Below, piece by piece: positions 1 through 9,234 of a DNA stretch of 64,000 bases (position 1 is its first letter; each line of letters begins with the position of its first letter). The notes under the pieces were generated by a model. The model had not been told where the DNA came from, ran no database searches, and saw only the letters and a program-made list of their open reading frames with translations. Source of the DNA: Nostoc commune NIES-4072 (GTDB lineage Bacteria > Cyanobacteriota > Cyanobacteriia > Cyanobacteriales > Nostocaceae). The stretch spans positions 3,586,004-3,650,003 of the forward strand of contig NZ_BDUD01000001.1 of the NCBI RefSeq assembly GCF_003113895.1. The letters are read 5' to 3'. A program made the position numbers and the translations under genes.

Positions 1-2082
1 AATCAAATCAAATACCTGACCATCATGATTTGACCGTAGCAGTTTGATATACTCCGAATGTGCCCACATTAAAGGCATTGCCGAACCTGTTGGTTTTCCT
101 AAATACAGATGGTTTTCAGATATATCTGCTTCATCCCAAACCTGTTCAGGTAGTAAACAAGTATCTGATGCAAATCCTTCCATCGCCTTAATATATGTTT
201 TGACATCGCCGCCCATAGCTAATTCATAATGTCCCCGTTCTCCTGTTAAGAGAGGCCAAGCGCGTCCCTTACCAAAACCAGTATAAGGACTGCCGTCTTC
301 TTGCTGGCCGTAGCCATCGTGGTTGTAACGATGCCAACAAGGCCCAGCAGATGTATCTACTTTTAAAACTGCATCAATTACTTTGACAGAATCAACAATA
401 ATTGGATCGTCAGCTTTGCGAATTCCATAGCGTACTAATTGCAAAAACCCGCCATCAACAATTTCCTTCGCGGGAAATTCTGACGGTTCGCCAGGTGGTT
501 TATTTCTGATAACAAGAGTTCCTTGGTTAGGATTTTCGTTGGGTTGAGGATTATTAATATCTGTAGGAGTAATCCGAATGTAATGGCGTTTGATGCCAGA
601 AACTAAAGTTCCTTCAGTAGTAACCGTCCAATCTTCGATGTGAGATTCTAAAAAATCAGCGTATTCTTCGATAAACGTTGCTGTTACTTCATCGTCACGT
701 TCACGAACAAATTGAGCAGCACAAATTAAGGCGGCAATATTAGATGCTAATGTTGATGGTGAATAACCACTATTTTCTTCCCAGCGTTCTTGTTGGGTAG
801 CTGGCCCATGACGAATTAAATAACCAGCCGCCCGTAAAATCATCGGATAAATATCGAAGTTTAAACAAGTTTTTTGCTGATGTAATAGCCATGCTAAAAG
901 AATGGGAAATGCCACTTCATCAAGCTGGATACCTGTCCAATAAGGTTTACCATCAACCCAGAAATTTTGGGGAAAACCGCCATCTTCCTGCTGACTAGTG
1001 GCGAGATAAATTAGCGATCGCACTGCTGTATCTGTTTCGCCAGCAGCTACTAAACCTGCTACACTGCTAACCATATCCCGCGTCCAGACAAGGTGATAGC
1101 CTCCTTGGTCTTGGTCGTCTTTGGCTTCACCCCAAGGGATAGCCAGAGATGCAATTAATGCGCCAGGATAGGTTTTATCTTCATGTGCCAACAACAGACT
1201 AATGCTGTTGTGATACAACTTCCCATCATCATAAGAGACATTTTCTAATGAGTGGATGTCGTCGCGCGATCGCTTCCACTGTTCGTTATATTGCTGCTTC
1301 TGCTGTTCAAAAGGAATATTCAGCGACTGAAATAGTGTAGAAATTGCATTATGCAGATTTGTCCCAAATGCCAACCCTAAAGTAAACTCTTTAGTGCTGT
1401 CTAAATTTAGTTCTCCAGTTAATGCTATGTTGCCATCTACAGCACTATCAAACTCCCAATCCATCTGAAAATTATCAGCTAAATCTGTCCAACCATCACT
1501 TTCACCAACGTAGCCACAAGAAAGACGGGTAAAGGGAATTGTTGCACCCATCGCTAACCATCTTCCTCCTTTCTCGGCTGTGAGAATTCGATGTCCAGCA
1601 ACTTGTACAGCGTAACCATTATTACCTCTACCTCCAACTTTCAGATGTGGCGCACACAAAGCGTATAGCTGGAGTTGGGAAATAAAATCGCTATCTCCTG
1701 TTAATTTTGTGCGTTGTAAAATACAGGATAAATGCGGGTCAGCAATTACTTCTTTGATGACAGCATAACGCTCTTGTGGATCGGAATTAGTGATGCGATA
1801 TCCTAAACCATGAGTCCACATCGGTTCAACTTTTGATTCGAGATGTCGTTTCTCTTCGTGAAAAAAGCTTTTTCCATCAGAAATTAAATACTGCAAATCC
1901 CGAACTTGTGGTTTGTCTACTGTGGGATGGTAGATTTCAGTCACAACACCATTCCAGATAGTAAACCAAATGTTACTAGAGGTAGAGTAAGCTGTGCCGA
2001 CTCCATCTTTATTTGCATGAGTCCACCGAGGATCGATACCTGGTGAGCCAAAAGCCTGTCCTTGACTAAGAATTTTTACCAT
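1..2082 (-). CDS. GH15 glucoamylase (glucan 1,4-alpha-glucosidase), C-terminus outside window
   Basis: The frame is open from an ATG at 2082 to the left window edge (694 codons), so the C-terminal part is missing. The product resembles bacterial glycoside hydrolase family 15 enzymes, which release beta-D-glucose from the non-reducing ends of starch or glycogen-like glucans. The N-terminal half (about residues 1-270) is the beta-sandwich typical of prokaryotic members. The (alpha/alpha)6 part follows, with the motifs WTRDMV, GIQLDEVAFP (catalytic acid region) and LPEQVWDE near the end (catalytic base region). No signal peptide is apparent, which suggests a cytoplasmic enzyme acting on storage glucan. 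It is the last gene of a minus-strand run that includes a debranching-type enzyme, so a role in glycogen breakdown is inferred. Family assignment is firm; substrate is inferred. Confidence 0.88.
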   Translation of the reverse strand, partial: MVKILSQGQAFGSPGIDPRWTHANKDGVGTAYSTSSNIWFTIWNGVVTEIYHPTVDKPQVRDLQYLISDGKSFFHEEKRHLESKVEPMWTHGLGYRITNSDPQERYAVIKEVIADPHLSCILQRTKLTGDSDFISQLQLYALCAPHLKVGGRGNNGYAVQVAGHRILTAEKGGRWLAMGATIPFTRLSCGYVGESDGWTDLADNFQMDWEFDSAVDGNIALTGELNLDSTKEFTLGLAFGTNLHNAISTLFQSLNIPFEQQKQQYNEQWKRSRDDIHSLENVSYDDGKLYHNSISLLLAHEDKTYPGALIASLAIPWGEAKDDQDQGGYHLVWTRDMVSSVAGLVAAGETDTAVRSLIYLATSQQEDGGFPQNFWVDGKPYWTGIQLDEVAFPILLAWLLHQQKTCLNFDIYPMILRAAGYLIRHGPATQQERWEENSGYSPSTLASNIAALICAAQFVRERDDEVTATFIEEYADFLESHIEDWTVTTEGTLVSGIKRHYIRITPTDINNPQPNENPNQGTLVIRNKPPGEPSEFPAKEIVDGGFLQLVRYGIRKADDPIIVDSVKVIDAVLKVDTSAGPCWHRYNHDGYGQQEDGSPYTGFGKGRAWPLLTGERGHYELAMGGDVKTYIKAMEGFASDTCLLPEQVWDEADISENHLYLGKPTGSAMPLMWAHSEYIKLLRSNHDGQVFDLI

Positions 2083-2127
2083 AGTTTGTTGGGCAAATCA
2101 GCGCTGTTGTTGATTTTTATTAAAATT

Positions 2128-3066
2128 TTATTGAGAAGTTTGAGAATATTTGCGAGATGCAGTTAAGGATTTAGCTTCAATAAAAATTTGTTTGATCTCA
2201 GGATGCTTTTGGCGAATGTTTGCTTCTAAACTTTCTACAGTTAAAGCTATTTCTTCACCTGTAAGATTGTGAGAAAATTGAAGTTCTAAGTTGAGCAATA
2301 CTTCTTTAGGAGCAAGTTGCATTGTTAGCACCCGGATAACTTCTTTCACTCCTGGTTCTGTTTTTGACAAAGAACGGATATTAGCTATAGTTTGAGGATC
2401 TGCACTCTCACCAACTAATAAACCTTTACTTTCTCTCGCTAGTACCACTGCTACTATAGCTAAGATAATGCCAATAATAATTGAGGCGATCCCGTCAAAA
2501 TAAACATTATTAAATAAATGTCCTAAGAAAATTCCGATTAAGGCAACGATTAAACCTAAAATTGCGGCAGTATCCTCAAATAATATTGTAATTACTGTAG
2601 GATCTTTACTATTTTTGATAGCTTGCCAAAAATTTTGTTTACCTTTGGTTGGCAAAAACTCTTTCAAAGCTACAGTCCAAGAATAACCCTCTAATAATAT
2701 TGCCACACCTAACACAATATAATTCCACATTGGGTCTTCTAAAGGACTAGGATTAATTAAATGAGTAATTCCCTCATAAATTGACATCCCGCCACCAATG
2801 GCAAAGATGAGGATGGCAACAATAAAAGTCCAGAAGTAAAGTTCTTGTCCATAACCAAAAGGATGACTATCATCTGCTGGTTTTTGGCTTCTGCTAATTC
2901 CCAGCAAAAGTAATAGTTGGTCGCTAGTATCTACAATTGAATGAATACCCTCAGATATCATTGCGGAACTGCCAGTAATGGAAGCGGCGATAAATTTAGT
3001 AATAGCGATCGCTAAATTCGACCCCATCGCCGCAAAGATTGTTTTTTTAGATGAATCAATTGCCAT
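2128..3066 (-). CDS. Cation diffusion facilitator (CDF) family transporter
   Basis: 312-residue membrane protein of the cation-efflux family, most like the SLC30A9/MMT1-type branch. These proteins exchange divalent metals (Zn, Mn, Fe, Co) for protons across the inner membrane. The TM2 metal-site region reads SEGIHSIVDTSDQ, then HPFGYGQELYFWTF starts the next helix, and FEDTAAILGLIVALIGI holds the second acidic site. The cytoplasmic C-terminal domain (about residues 215-300) is the usual ferredoxin-like fold region. The start ATG at 3066 is 18 bp from the stop of the upstream permease gene, so the two are probably co-transcribed. The metal cannot be predicted from the sequence. Confidence 0.85.
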   Translation of the reverse strand: MAIDSSKKTIFAAMGSNLAIAITKFIAASITGSSAMISEGIHSIVDTSDQLLLLLGISRSQKPADDSHPFGYGQELYFWTFIVAILIFAIGGGMSIYEGITHLINPSPLEDPMWNYIVLGVAILLEGYSWTVALKEFLPTKGKQNFWQAIKNSKDPTVITILFEDTAAILGLIVALIGIFLGHLFNNVYFDGIASIIIGIILAIVAVVLARESKGLLVGESADPQTIANIRSLSKTEPGVKEVIRVLTMQLAPKEVLLNLELQFSHNLTGEEIALTVESLEANIRQKHPEIKQIFIEAKSLTASRKYSQTSQ

Positions 3067-3084
3067 GATTGTAAATATTAGCTT

Positions 3085-4338
3085 CTAAATAGGTAAATTT
3101 CTTACAGATTTATTTCTCCTCTTTCTCATAGCATAATGCATCATGTTATGGTGGTGTTCGCTATGTTCTTGTTCGCTGCCGCTATTCATCATTTTCAGCA
3201 TATTCGGCCCGCCAGTTTTGAAGAACCGCGCAACGAGTAAAGCTGCTAAAGCCAAAAACAAAATATTCAATACTGTAGTGTAGTTAAATTGGATAGATAC
3301 CTCAACTACTTTGGCGCTGTGTTCTTGTGGTATTAACCCCAAAACTTGGAACAGAAATTCAATGATTAATGCCGCACTTACCATCGCTGCGTAAAAAGCG
3401 ATCGCTAGAAATATACTAATTTTCAAACCGTAATATTTGCGGTAAATATTTAAAATTGGCAGTATAATCAGGTCGGCAAAAATAAATGCAACTACGCCTC
3501 CAAAACTAATACCTCCATTCCACAGCACAGCCGCTAGAGGAACATTCCCCACAGAACAAACAAAGGAAAATATCGCTACAATTGGCCCGACAATTGGCCC
3601 CCATAACTTCGACCATATAGGGTGATCTGTGAGAAAGAATGCTTGCCAAAAGTCGTTGGATACCCAAGCAGCCAAAGCCCCTGCAATTACTAGTCCCAGG
3701 GCAATATCTAACCACACCGAAACCCAGTCCATGACAAAGTAGTGGCTAATGGATGTAAACCCTTTATCAGAAAAAATCCTTTGCCAAATAGAACCTTCTG
3801 TGACTGACATATCCATATTGGCGTGTCCTTCCATTTTACCGGAAAGTCCCCGGTTGGCTTGTTTTTTAGCTGCTTTCACCATCTGAGGTTTGAGGAATAC
3901 TTTAAACAGAAATACCAGTATGGCAATCATCAATAGCCCGCCAATAAACTCAGCCAGGGTAAATTGCCACCCCATTAATACTGCCAAGATAATGCCTAGT
4001 TCAATGACTAAATTAGTTGAGGCAAATTGAAATGCGATCGCGGCTGTAAAGTTACCCCCTTTGCGAAAGATTGAGCGGGCAAGGGCGACAGAAGCGTAAG
4101 AACACGACGATGAAGCTGCACCTAAACCACAGGCTACTGCGATCGATTTTGGTGACGCATCTGGTAGTAGTCGGCTCATTTCCCCTTTGGAAATTACCGC
4201 TTGAACAATACCTGATAGCGTAAAACCAAGAATGAGCGCCCAAAGAATTTCCCAGAACATAGAAAATGTCATACTAAGTGCTAGGAAAATTCCATTTATG
4301 GGGTCGCTAAAAGGGTTTATAGTGTTCATTTTTATCAA
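3085..4338 (-). CDS. COG0701/DUF318-type permease (ArsP-like)
   Basis: 417-residue polytopic membrane protein of the predicted permease family that includes ArsP, an exporter of organoarsenicals. Eight or more hydrophobic segments are visible. The conserved region CGLGAASSSCSYASVALARS (about residues 70-89) carries paired cysteines, and a second FSFVCSVGNVPLAAVLW block lies near residue 265, as expected for two repeated halves. A cytoplasmic loop around residues 150-185 separates them. The C-terminus is unusually rich in histidine (EHSEHHHNMMHYAMRKRRNK), which could bind metal. An internal ATG at 4329 is an alternative start. It sits between the debranching gene and the CDF gene with short gaps, so a link to metal or metalloid handling is possible but unproven. 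Confidence 0.8.
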   Translation of the reverse strand: MIKMNTINPFSDPINGIFLALSMTFSMFWEILWALILGFTLSGIVQAVISKGEMSRLLPDASPKSIAVACGLGAASSSCSYASVALARSIFRKGGNFTAAIAFQFASTNLVIELGIILAVLMGWQFTLAEFIGGLLMIAILVFLFKVFLKPQMVKAAKKQANRGLSGKMEGHANMDMSVTEGSIWQRIFSDKGFTSISHYFVMDWVSVWLDIALGLVIAGALAAWVSNDFWQAFFLTDHPIWSKLWGPIVGPIVAIFSFVCSVGNVPLAAVLWNGGISFGGVVAFIFADLIILPILNIYRKYYGLKISIFLAIAFYAAMVSAALIIEFLFQVLGLIPQEHSAKVVEVSIQFNYTTVLNILFLALAALLVARFFKTGGPNMLKMMNSGSEQEHSEHHHNMMHYAMRKRRNKSVRNLPI

Positions 4339-4364
4339 TTATCAGAATAGTTTTATCCCAATTT

Positions 4365-6488
4365 CTAAGTAGTAGAAACTTCTAATTCACCATCGAGATG
4401 GGTAACTTCCCATTGAGTTTGTTGGCCATCGCGCCAAAAGCGTAATCCCACCGTAGCGTCTCCCACGGACAAATTTGTGAGTTCTAAATCAGGTAAGAAA
4501 TCTGGTAGATTCGGTTGTACTTTTAACTGTTGTTTTGAGGCATCAGCTTTAAGTCCTAAAATAGTACGAATGAGTAAAAAAATTGAACCAGCAGCCCAAG
4601 CTTGGGGTATATTAGCGTCTGGGTATGGGACTGGAAAGTTATCATCTTGGCGTTCAATTCCCGCAAACAATTCTGGCATTCGCCCAGCTTGAAAATAACT
4701 AGCAGCAGTAAAGATACCCTCAGCAATGCGGTTAGCTTCTTGGTGATAGCCATATCGCTTTAATCCGGCGGCAATTATGGAGTTGTCGTGAGGCCATACA
4801 CTACCTCGTTGATAACTAATTGGGTTATATGCCTGATTTTGAGATGAAAGAGTCCGTACACCCCAACCACACCACATATCTGGCTGAAAAAGTCGGTTAA
4901 CAAGTTTTTTGGCTCGTTCCTGTGGGACAATACCAGACCATAGTAGATGACCAGGATTTGAGGTAATTGATTGAATTTGCTGCTTTTTATCGTCTAATCC
5001 TAAACAGTAAAAGCCAACTGAATCCATCCAGAATTGTTCATTAAATCGTTGATAAAGTTCTTCGGCTTTTTGACGTAGCTTTTTGGCTTGCTCTTTTTCG
5101 CCCCAAACTTCATAAATTACAGCTGCCCTCAGCCACGCATCATAAACGTAGCCTTGAACTTCACACAAAGCGATTGGCGGCTCAACTAACTCACCATTTG
5201 GGTAAACTATTGCATCACCCGAATCTTTCCAACTTTGATTGCGTAATCCTTTTGGCGAATGAGTTAAATACTCAACAAAGCCATCGCCGTCAAAATCGCC
5301 GTATTTGTCAATCCAATTTAGTGCCTTTTCCAGTGGCGCTCGACACTCATCAAGCATACTGACATCAGCATTCCAGTTATAGGCTTCAGCTAAAGTAACA
5401 ATCCAAAGGATGGTAGTATCTACTGTTCCGTAGTAGGGATGATATAGAAGTAGGTTTAATGTAGTTAACTCATCGCGGCGCATTTCGTGGAGCATTTTGC
5501 CCGGTTGGGCATCGTGCCAATCATCCAACTCAGTTGCTTGGAGTTGAGCCAGTTTCAGTAACGTGCCACGAGCAAATTCATGATAAACTGCGATCGCTTG
5601 CAAGCTAGCAATTATTGAGTCGCGTCCAAAAACGGCAACAAACCAGGGTATACCAGCAGCAGGCATCCAAAATTGATGTCCATTATCATCCACCTCAATC
5701 CGCAATGCTCCCATATCTGCGATCGCTTGCTGATAGTATTCGGCAATTTCAGCATTAGACGATCGCAACTTTGTCGCATTAGTCAGAAATTCATCCCTAA
5801 CCTTTCCTGCTTTCGTACTGTGAGGCACAGCGCAGGTATTTTGAGGTTTGAAAATATTTCCATCTGCTAAGGCTGTAAAATTGACACAAGTGTGCCATGT
5901 TTTCCCAGGAGCAATGACCACATCAAACATTAAACGACCATTGGCATAGCGTGCCTCAGAACTAGTACAAACTGGCTCAATCACAATACCTCGCAAGAAA
6001 GAGCCGTTACGATATTCAGTAGTGAGTACACCATTTTCCCATCTGGTTTGTGTTTCACCCCGCGTCAAAATTTGCTGTGATTTGACATCAAAAATATCCG
6101 CAAAATCAGAACGCACAGCTAGCATTAATTGAAACTCAACAACTTCATTGTGATAGTTAGTTATATCAATATCTTCATGCATACCTTCCACAATATCGCG
6201 CCGAACAGTTACAAGCAAACTACCAGGAGGTAAAGAGTCGTTGATAGTAGGAAGTTGTGGGTTAGTGAATTGGTAAAGTGCATTATGATGGGTGATATTG
6301 CTAGAGGCTAGCAACGAAAGTCGATAGCGATTAAGAGAAATTTCGTAGTAAGAAATTAGCCGTGTGTCCCAAACAAAAAAACCTTGAGGTAAATTCTCGT
6401 CGATAGAACCATCACTAGCCGTTACTAAAAAAGAAGAGCCATCGTTAATAGTTATCAAACCCGAATTGACAGTAACTTTTGTAGGCAT
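4365..6488 (-). CDS. Amylo-alpha-1,6-glucosidase / glycogen-debranching-like protein
   Basis: 707-residue protein with an N-terminal beta-rich domain (about residues 1-210, beginning with VTVNSGLITINDGSSFLVTAS and an FVWDTRLIS motif, as in the GDE_N_bis domain) and a C-terminal six-hairpin glycosidase domain. Motifs in the catalytic part include WFVAVFGRDSIIAS, a WKDSGDAI segment and RMPELFAGIER. Family members act on alpha-1,6 branches or related glucosides, though many cyanobacterial members are not characterised. The gene lies 26 bp upstream of the permease gene on the same strand, in a run ending with GH15 glucoamylase. Debranching plus exo-hydrolysis would give complete glucan breakdown. 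Confidence 0.85.
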   Translation of the reverse strand: MPTKVTVNSGLITINDGSSFLVTASDGSIDENLPQGFFVWDTRLISYYEISLNRYRLSLLASSNITHHNALYQFTNPQLPTINDSLPPGSLLVTVRRDIVEGMHEDIDITNYHNEVVEFQLMLAVRSDFADIFDVKSQQILTRGETQTRWENGVLTTEYRNGSFLRGIVIEPVCTSSEARYANGRLMFDVVIAPGKTWHTCVNFTALADGNIFKPQNTCAVPHSTKAGKVRDEFLTNATKLRSSNAEIAEYYQQAIADMGALRIEVDDNGHQFWMPAAGIPWFVAVFGRDSIIASLQAIAVYHEFARGTLLKLAQLQATELDDWHDAQPGKMLHEMRRDELTTLNLLLYHPYYGTVDTTILWIVTLAEAYNWNADVSMLDECRAPLEKALNWIDKYGDFDGDGFVEYLTHSPKGLRNQSWKDSGDAIVYPNGELVEPPIALCEVQGYVYDAWLRAAVIYEVWGEKEQAKKLRQKAEELYQRFNEQFWMDSVGFYCLGLDDKKQQIQSITSNPGHLLWSGIVPQERAKKLVNRLFQPDMWCGWGVRTLSSQNQAYNPISYQRGSVWPHDNSIIAAGLKRYGYHQEANRIAEGIFTAASYFQAGRMPELFAGIERQDDNFPVPYPDANIPQAWAAGSIFLLIRTILGLKADASKQQLKVQPNLPDFLPDLELTNLSVGDATVGLRFWRDGQQTQWEVTHLDGELEVSTT

Positions 6489-6589
6489 TTTAAATTAACC
6501 AATTCTGTGGTTTTAATACCAATTCTCCAAAAGGAAGCAACAGATATAAATCACGAAAGTCTTACTGCATCTAAGTTTCTTAATTGCGT

Positions 6590-6676
6590 AAAGCCTGCGG
6601 CATAGCTGCGCTTAGAGCGTAGCGGGGCGTTAGCCCATTGCCAATTGCCAATTGCGAATTGCGAATTGCGAATTGG
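6590..6676. repeat. Composite repeat: palindromic element plus ATTGCGA-type heptamer repeat (STRR)
   Basis: A block carrying the phrase AGCGGGGCGTTAGCCC runs directly into about six heptamers of the ATTGCCA/ATTGCGA type and stops at the SDR stop codon (6679). The same composite, in the same order, occurs at 46150-46229. Heptanucleotide tandem repeats of this kind are a known feature of Nostoc/Anabaena genomes. Confidence 0.85.
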
Positions 6677-6678
6677 TA

Positions 6679-7491
6679 TTAACCATTCTCTGTAAAACCC
6701 GGATACAAAGTCATACCACCATCTACAAACAGTGTTGTACCGTTGACATAATCAGAGTCATCAGAAGCCAACCAAACTGCTGCTTTGCCGATATCTTCTA
6801 CATCACCCACACGTTTCGCTGGAATCAATTGTAGTAACTTCGCCTCTGCTTGTGGAGTATCCCAAGCTGATTTATTGATTGGAGTTTTAATTGCACCAGG
6901 AGCAATACTATTGACGCGAATTTTGTGAGGAGCAAGTTCTTGGGCAATACTTTGCATCATCATATTAATACCGCCTTTACTCGTAGCATAATTAACATGA
7001 CCAGCCCAAGGAATTACCTGATGTACTGAACTGATACAAATAATCTTACCTGCGGCACATGAAATATCAGGCTTCACACCTCGACGCAAAAACTCTTTTG
7101 CAGCTTCTTTAGCACATAAAAATTGCCCTGTCAAGTTTACATCAATAACTTTATTCCATTGGTCAAGGGTCATATCTACAAATGCTGAATCTTTTTGAAG
7201 ACCTGCATTGTTTATCAAAATATCAATAGTGCCAAATTCTTGAAGCGTTTTGCTAAACATCGCTTTTACTTGGTCTTCTTTGCTGACATCGGCTTGAATA
7301 GCGAATGCTTCTCCATTAGCAGCTTTGATATCATCAACAATCTTTTGAGCTTCTTCAGCTTCAGAATGGTAATTGATAACGACTGCTGCACCTGATGCAG
7401 CCAAATAGCGAGCGATCGCTTCACCAATTCCAGAACTACCACCTGTCACAAGTGCTTTTTGACCTTTAAGCAGATAAGGGGAATAACTCAT
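6679..7491 (-). CDS. SDR family oxidoreductase, glucose 1-dehydrogenase type
   Basis: 270-residue classical short-chain dehydrogenase. The NAD(P)-binding TGGSSGIG is at residues 16-23, NNAG near 95, the catalytic serine in ICISSVHQ near 155, and the YATSK (YxxxK) pair near 170. VNSIAPGAIKTPIN and the C-terminal DGGMTLYPGF match the glucose 1-dehydrogenase group, which oxidises beta-D-glucose to glucono-1,5-lactone. Cofactor and substrate are inferred from that similarity. The gene lies 190 bp upstream of the debranching gene on the same strand, with a heptamer repeat in between. It is divergent from the VOC gene. Confidence 0.83.
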   Translation of the reverse strand: MSYSPYLLKGQKALVTGGSSGIGEAIARYLAASGAAVVINYHSEAEEAQKIVDDIKAANGEAFAIQADVSKEDQVKAMFSKTLQEFGTIDILINNAGLQKDSAFVDMTLDQWNKVIDVNLTGQFLCAKEAAKEFLRRGVKPDISCAAGKIICISSVHQVIPWAGHVNYATSKGGINMMMQSIAQELAPHKIRVNSIAPGAIKTPINKSAWDTPQAEAKLLQLIPAKRVGDVEDIGKAAVWLASDDSDYVNGTTLFVDGGMTLYPGFTENG

Positions 7492-7905
7492 AATACTTTT
7501 TCAGAATTTTTGTTATGTATTTTCATTTGCAAAGTTTGAGGATAGCTGATATTGAAAACTTATGATTGAATCCAAATTGAAACAAGCTGTCCTACGTTGA
7601 ACTTTTTATACCAATTACACATTTTGCTTATGTGTTTAATTTTTGACAGCTATTTTGATGATTCTGGCATTACTTTAGAGGTTTGCAAGAATGAACGCTT
7701 CTAGCCATTGGAATAATAAATATCTCTACCGAAAGAACTATAAAAATTTCATCACGATTTCATTATTGGATGAAATCTTTAAAGGATGAAGTCAGTTGCA
7801 TGTCTTTCTTAAGCTAGAGATAAATTTTATAATATTTTTTATATTGATTGATTTATACAAGACTCATATTGAATTTTTGCGAAGCTAGTACAAGGTCTGT
7901 TGAAT
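7492..7905. other. Intergenic region between divergent SDR and VOC genes
   Basis: About 410 AT-rich bases separating two divergently read genes, so promoters for both should lie here. I see no convincing repeat, hairpin or small coding frame. An AAGG at 7892-7895 serves as ribosome-binding site for the VOC gene. Confidence 0.6.
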
Positions 7906-8889
7906 ATGTCTAGTCAAACCGATGTACAAGTACAAAGAATTAGAGCTATTGGCTTAACGGTGACAAACTGCGTAGGCGCAGCCCGTCGTAGACATCGCTC
8001 TTTGGAATTCTATACACAAGCACTTGCTTTTGAACTCGTTTCTGACATTACTGTTGAAGGACAGGATTATAGCGACTTAGAAGGTGTGACTGGGGCAAAA
8101 ATTCGCATTATCACTTTACGATTAGGTGATGAACTTATCGAGTTGATGGAGTATCTTAATATTCAGGGTAAATCCATCCCCAGCTATTCACAAAGTAATG
8201 ACCTGTGGTTTCAACATCTGGCAATTGTAGTGAGTGATATAGATCGTGCTTATGCTCACTTGCGTACATTTTCCATTGAACTAATTTCAGTTGCTCCCCA
8301 GACAATACCACCTGAAAATGAAGCATCGGGTGGTGTCCGCGCTTTTAAGTTTAAAGACCCTGATGGTCATGATTTAGAGTTAATTTGGTTTCCGCCTGAT
8401 AAAGGAAAAGATAAATGGCATCAAAATAGTCATCGCTTGTTTTTGGGAATTGATCATAGTGCGATCGCTATTTTCAATACCGAGCAGAGTCTACACTTTT
8501 ACTGCAACCTCCTGGGAATGCAAATTGATAGCCGCAGTCTCAACTGGCGTGCAACCCAATCTCGCTTGGATAATTTACCAGGAGCCGAAGTCAAAATTAC
8601 AGGACTGCGACCTGTTCAAGATGGTGTGGGAATTGAACTGTTAGACTATATTGTGCCTGGAAAAGGCCGCCCAATGCCGAGTGACTGGAAAAGCTGCGAT
8701 ATTGCACATATCCAAATTGAGCTAGTTGTAAATAATCTTGAGCAGTTAGTGGATAAGCTACGGCGTAACGGGGTTGAGTTTGTATCGTCGCGGATTGTGC
8801 AGTTTAGCGATCGCTCTTTTCCTTATCGGCAAGGTTGTTTAGTTAAAGATCCTGATGGACACGCAATATTGCTAATTGGGGAATCTTGA
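7906..8889 (+). CDS. Double VOC-domain protein (glyoxalase/bleomycin-resistance/extradiol-dioxygenase fold)
   Basis: The protein has two consecutive VOC domains, about residues 8-165 and 185-325, each ending in a typical KDPDGH segment (FKDPDGHDLELIWF and VKDPDGHAILLIGES). VOC proteins bind a metal and catalyse isomerisation, dioxygenation or ring chemistry; the substrate here cannot be read from sequence. I prefer the ATG at 7906 over an upstream TTG at 7900 because an AAGG lies at normal spacing. In the first domain the usual short turn before SLEFYTQAL is replaced by CVGAARRRHR, encoded by a copy of a short repeat (about 7969-7998), so a repeat appears to be carried in frame. Confidence 0.8.
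   Translation: MSSQTDVQVQRIRAIGLTVTNCVGAARRRHRSLEFYTQALAFELVSDITVEGQDYSDLEGVTGAKIRIITLRLGDELIELMEYLNIQGKSIPSYSQSNDLWFQHLAIVVSDIDRAYAHLRTFSIELISVAPQTIPPENEASGGVRAFKFKDPDGHDLELIWFPPDKGKDKWHQNSHRLFLGIDHSAIAIFNTEQSLHFYCNLLGMQIDSRSLNWRATQSRLDNLPGAEVKITGLRPVQDGVGIELLDYIVPGKGRPMPSDWKSCDIAHIQIELVVNNLEQLVDKLRRNGVEFVSSRIVQFSDRSFPYRQGCLVKDPDGHAILLIGES
7969..7998. repeat. Short cyanobacterial repeat inside the VOC coding frame
   Basis: The stretch is built of GCGTAGGCGCAGCCCGTCG and GTAGACATCGC, a phrase style typical of dispersed Nostoc repeats and unlike flanking codons. It encodes the arginine-rich CVGAARRRHR immediately before the conserved FYTQAL helix of the first VOC domain. Confidence 0.6.
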
Positions 8890-8894
8890 TTGGC

Positions 8895-8900
8895 TATAAT
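8895..8900 (+). promoter_or_regulatory. Possible -10 box for the toxin-antitoxin pair
   Basis: A perfect TATAAT lies 29 bp before the antitoxin ATG, in the 39-bp gap after the VOC stop codon. No clear -35 element is seen at ideal spacing, so this is only a candidate. Confidence 0.35.
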
Positions 8901-8928
8901 GCTTGTAGTGAGTAGGACATAAATAAAA

Positions 8929-9234
8929 ATGTCAGAAAAAACTTTCGATATTGCTTACTTATCTGATAATTTACTTGAGTTATTATCAGATATCCAAAAT
9001 AATGTTGAAATTACGCTAACTCGTCAAGGGGTTCCTTGGGCAAAGGTTTTACCTCTGTCTCAAGCAGAGTCTACAGATGAAAAAGCAAATTTAAATAATG
9101 GCTCAATGGTGATGAGTAGTGAAGATATCTTAGAACCCAGAGTTGCAGGTTTTTGGCAAGGGCAGGTTAAGATATCTGATGATTTTGATGAAACTTCCCA
9201 AGAGGTGATTGCTGCTTTTTATGGGGAAGATTAA
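8929..9234 (+). CDS. Type II antitoxin, Phd/YefM-like (VapB role)
   Basis: 101-residue protein whose first half (residues 5-48) reads like the Phd/YefM fold: short helix, LSDNLLELLSDIQNNVEITLTRQGVPWAKVLPL. This is followed by an acidic, flexible tail likely to wrap the toxin. Its stop overlaps the start of the PIN-domain gene in a TAATG arrangement, so translation is coupled, as is usual for antitoxin-toxin pairs. It should neutralise the partner and repress the shared promoter; both are family-based inferences. Confidence 0.8.
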   Translation: MSEKTFDIAYLSDNLLELLSDIQNNVEITLTRQGVPWAKVLPLSQAESTDEKANLNNGSMVMSSEDILEPRVAGFWQGQVKISDDFDETSQEVIAAFYGED

